A stretch of 64,000 bases of DNA from Nocardioides solisilvae (GTDB lineage: Bacteria; Actinomycetota; Actinomycetes; Propionibacteriales; Nocardioidaceae), in NCBI RefSeq assembly GCF_003194625.1, contig NZ_QHKX01000001.1:248001-312000 (forward strand), given 5' to 3'. Positions 63,224 to 64,000 of the stretch are shown one piece after another (position 1 is the first letter of the stretch; every line of letters starts with the position of its first letter). The position numbers and the translations under genes were made by a program. The notes below the pieces were generated by a model. That model made no database searches. It saw only the letters and a list, made by a program, of their open reading frames with translations, and was not told the DNA's origin.

Positions 63224-64000
63224 GCGAAGAGCGAGACCACCAGCACCAGCGGGAGCGAGACCAGGGACGCCACCGAGGTGGCGACCGTCAGGGTCTTGAG
63301 CGTGCCCTGGGTCGAGAGGCCGAGCAGCCCCTTGAACATCCAGAAGAAGTTGCTGTTGACCTGGAGCGCGAACATCGCGCCTGAGGCGATCGCGAGCCCG
63401 ACCGCCACCGGGGCCACCTCGAGCTGGCCGAGGATCGGGGCGATGATCCCCGCCGCCGCGATCGCCGCGACCGAGACCGACCCGATCGCCAGGTGGAGCA
63501 GGGCCGCGACGAACCAGGCGAGCAGGATCGTCGCCACGACCGGGGCGCCGGTGTCGGCGGAGAAGAGGTCCGCCAGCACGTCGCCCAGGTCGGTCGCGCC
63601 GATCACCGCGCCCAGCGAGCCGCCGACGCCGGTGATCAGCAGGATCTCGCCGGTCGTGTGGAACCCCTCCTCCATCGCCCGCCGGGTGGGGCCGGTGCCG
63701 AGCGTCGCCCGCGAGAGCACGTAGGCGGCGACGAGGCCGACGAAGAGCGCGAGGACGGCGTTGCCCAGGAAGGCGATCAGCGGCGTCGAGAAGTCGAACA
63801 GGTCGGCGAAGGCGCCGAAGGCGATCATGACCAGCGGCACCAGGATCGGCAGCAGCAGCACCAGCAGCGGCAGCTGGCGCCGGGTGGCGACGTGCTCGGC
63901 GTGGTCGGCCTCCGCCTCGGCCTCCGCCTCGTCGAGCTCCTCGGCGCCCTCCTCGTCGGCGTCGGGCTTCCAGTAGCGGCTGCGCAGCAGCAGGCGCATC
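63220..64000 (-). CDS. GntP-family gluconate/organic-acid permease (partial, N-terminus beyond right edge)
   Basis: The C-terminal 259 or so residues of a gluconate:H+ symporter-like protein. A charged acidic loop (DADEEGAEELDEAEAEAEAD) is followed by about six membrane helices. GntP-type features are LLITGVGGSLGAVIGATDLG, HLAIGSVSVAAIAAAGIIAP and FALQVNSNFFWMFKGLLGLS. The family is usually about 450 residues, so the ATG at the very edge (63999) is probably internal and the gene starts outside the window. Confidence 0.85.
   Translation of the reverse strand, partial: MRLLLRSRYWKPDADEEGAEELDEAEAEAEADHAEHVATRRQLPLLVLLLPILVPLVMIAFGAFADLFDFSTPLIAFLGNAVLALFVGLVAAYVLSRATLGTGPTRRAMEEGFHTTGEILLITGVGGSLGAVIGATDLGDVLADLFSADTGAPVVATILLAWFVAALLHLAIGSVSVAAIAAAGIIAPILGQLEVAPVAVGLAIASGAMFALQVNSNFFWMFKGLLGLSTQGTLKTLTVATSVASLVSLPLVLVVSLFA

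Overview
The window is very GC-rich (low-to-mid 70% G+C by eye). It has dense gene packing, many GTG starts, 4-base GTGA/ATGA start-stop overlaps, actinobacterial lipoproteins and several start codons lying 6-7 nt behind a TANNNT hexamer. The gene content (13E12/DUF222 HNH protein, SigE-family sigma factor, treXYZ genes, SpoIIE-type phosphatases, PPK2, Ig-like secreted proteins) fits a Nocardioides-like member of the Actinomycetota. No rRNA, tRNA or CRISPR array was seen. The only clear mobile DNA is one IS110-family element.

Layout. 1-5.1 kb: thiamine ABC transporter genes (permease cut by the left edge, lipoprotein ThiB) behind a TPP riboswitch, a sulfotransferase and an alpha/beta hydrolase fired from a shared divergent promoter, and an MBL-fold hydrolase. 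5.2-8.9 kb: a membrane protein, small proteins of unknown role, a LysR regulator and a secreted protein. 8.9-12.2 kb: a GH65 disaccharide phosphorylase coupled to a beta-phosphoglucomutase-like HAD protein. 12.3-14.9 kb: a broken SDR gene and a penicillin-binding lipoprotein. 14.9-20.6 kb: a complete oligopeptide/dipeptide ABC transporter (binding protein, two permeases, two ATPases). 20.8-25.2 kb: a flotillin/NfeD-like pair, a lysophospholipase-like hydrolase, a luciferase-like oxidoreductase and a small membrane protein. 25.2-28.7 kb: a 13E12/HNH protein, then an IS110 element with a structured non-coding leader (candidate bridge RNA) inserted just in front of a GyrI-like gene. 28.7-36.9 kb: a RutE-type nitroreductase behind a palindromic operator, a large secreted amidase with Ig-like repeats, a serine hydrolase, PPK2, and a SigE-type sigma factor coupled to a membrane-anchored propeller-like protein.

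36.9-43.3 kb holds GlgX/TreX followed by a single open frame encoding TreY and TreZ fused. Together these can turn glycogen into trehalose, while the GH65/HAD pair at 9-12 kb would degrade a trehalose- or maltose-type disaccharide. 43.3-51.3 kb is a partner-switching neighbourhood: a STAS protein lacking the usual phospho-serine and two large PAS/GAF SpoIIE phosphatases, mixed with a DedA protein and an acyl-CoA dehydrogenase. 51.3-57.9 kb holds three tandem, translationally coupled secreted paralogues with Ig-like modules and a shared basic C-terminal domain. They are divergent from a two-component system whose leader carries an 11-bp-spaced direct repeat. A PAS histidine kinase follows. 57.9-64 kb: a TetR regulator and small membrane gene sharing a palindromic operator, a decayed D-aminoacylase-type amidohydrolase, an M19 dipeptidase, a DUF1360 protein, a coiled-coil membrane protein and a GntP-type permease cut by the right edge.

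Points most worth a second look: the IS110 leader with an 11-bp inverted repeat tying the left end to the putative guide region; two places where the 3' end of a gene, stop codon included, is repeated in tandem; the three-paralogue secreted cluster beside its likely two-component regulator; the TreY-TreZ fusion; and overlapping divergent -10 elements serving two leaderless genes.
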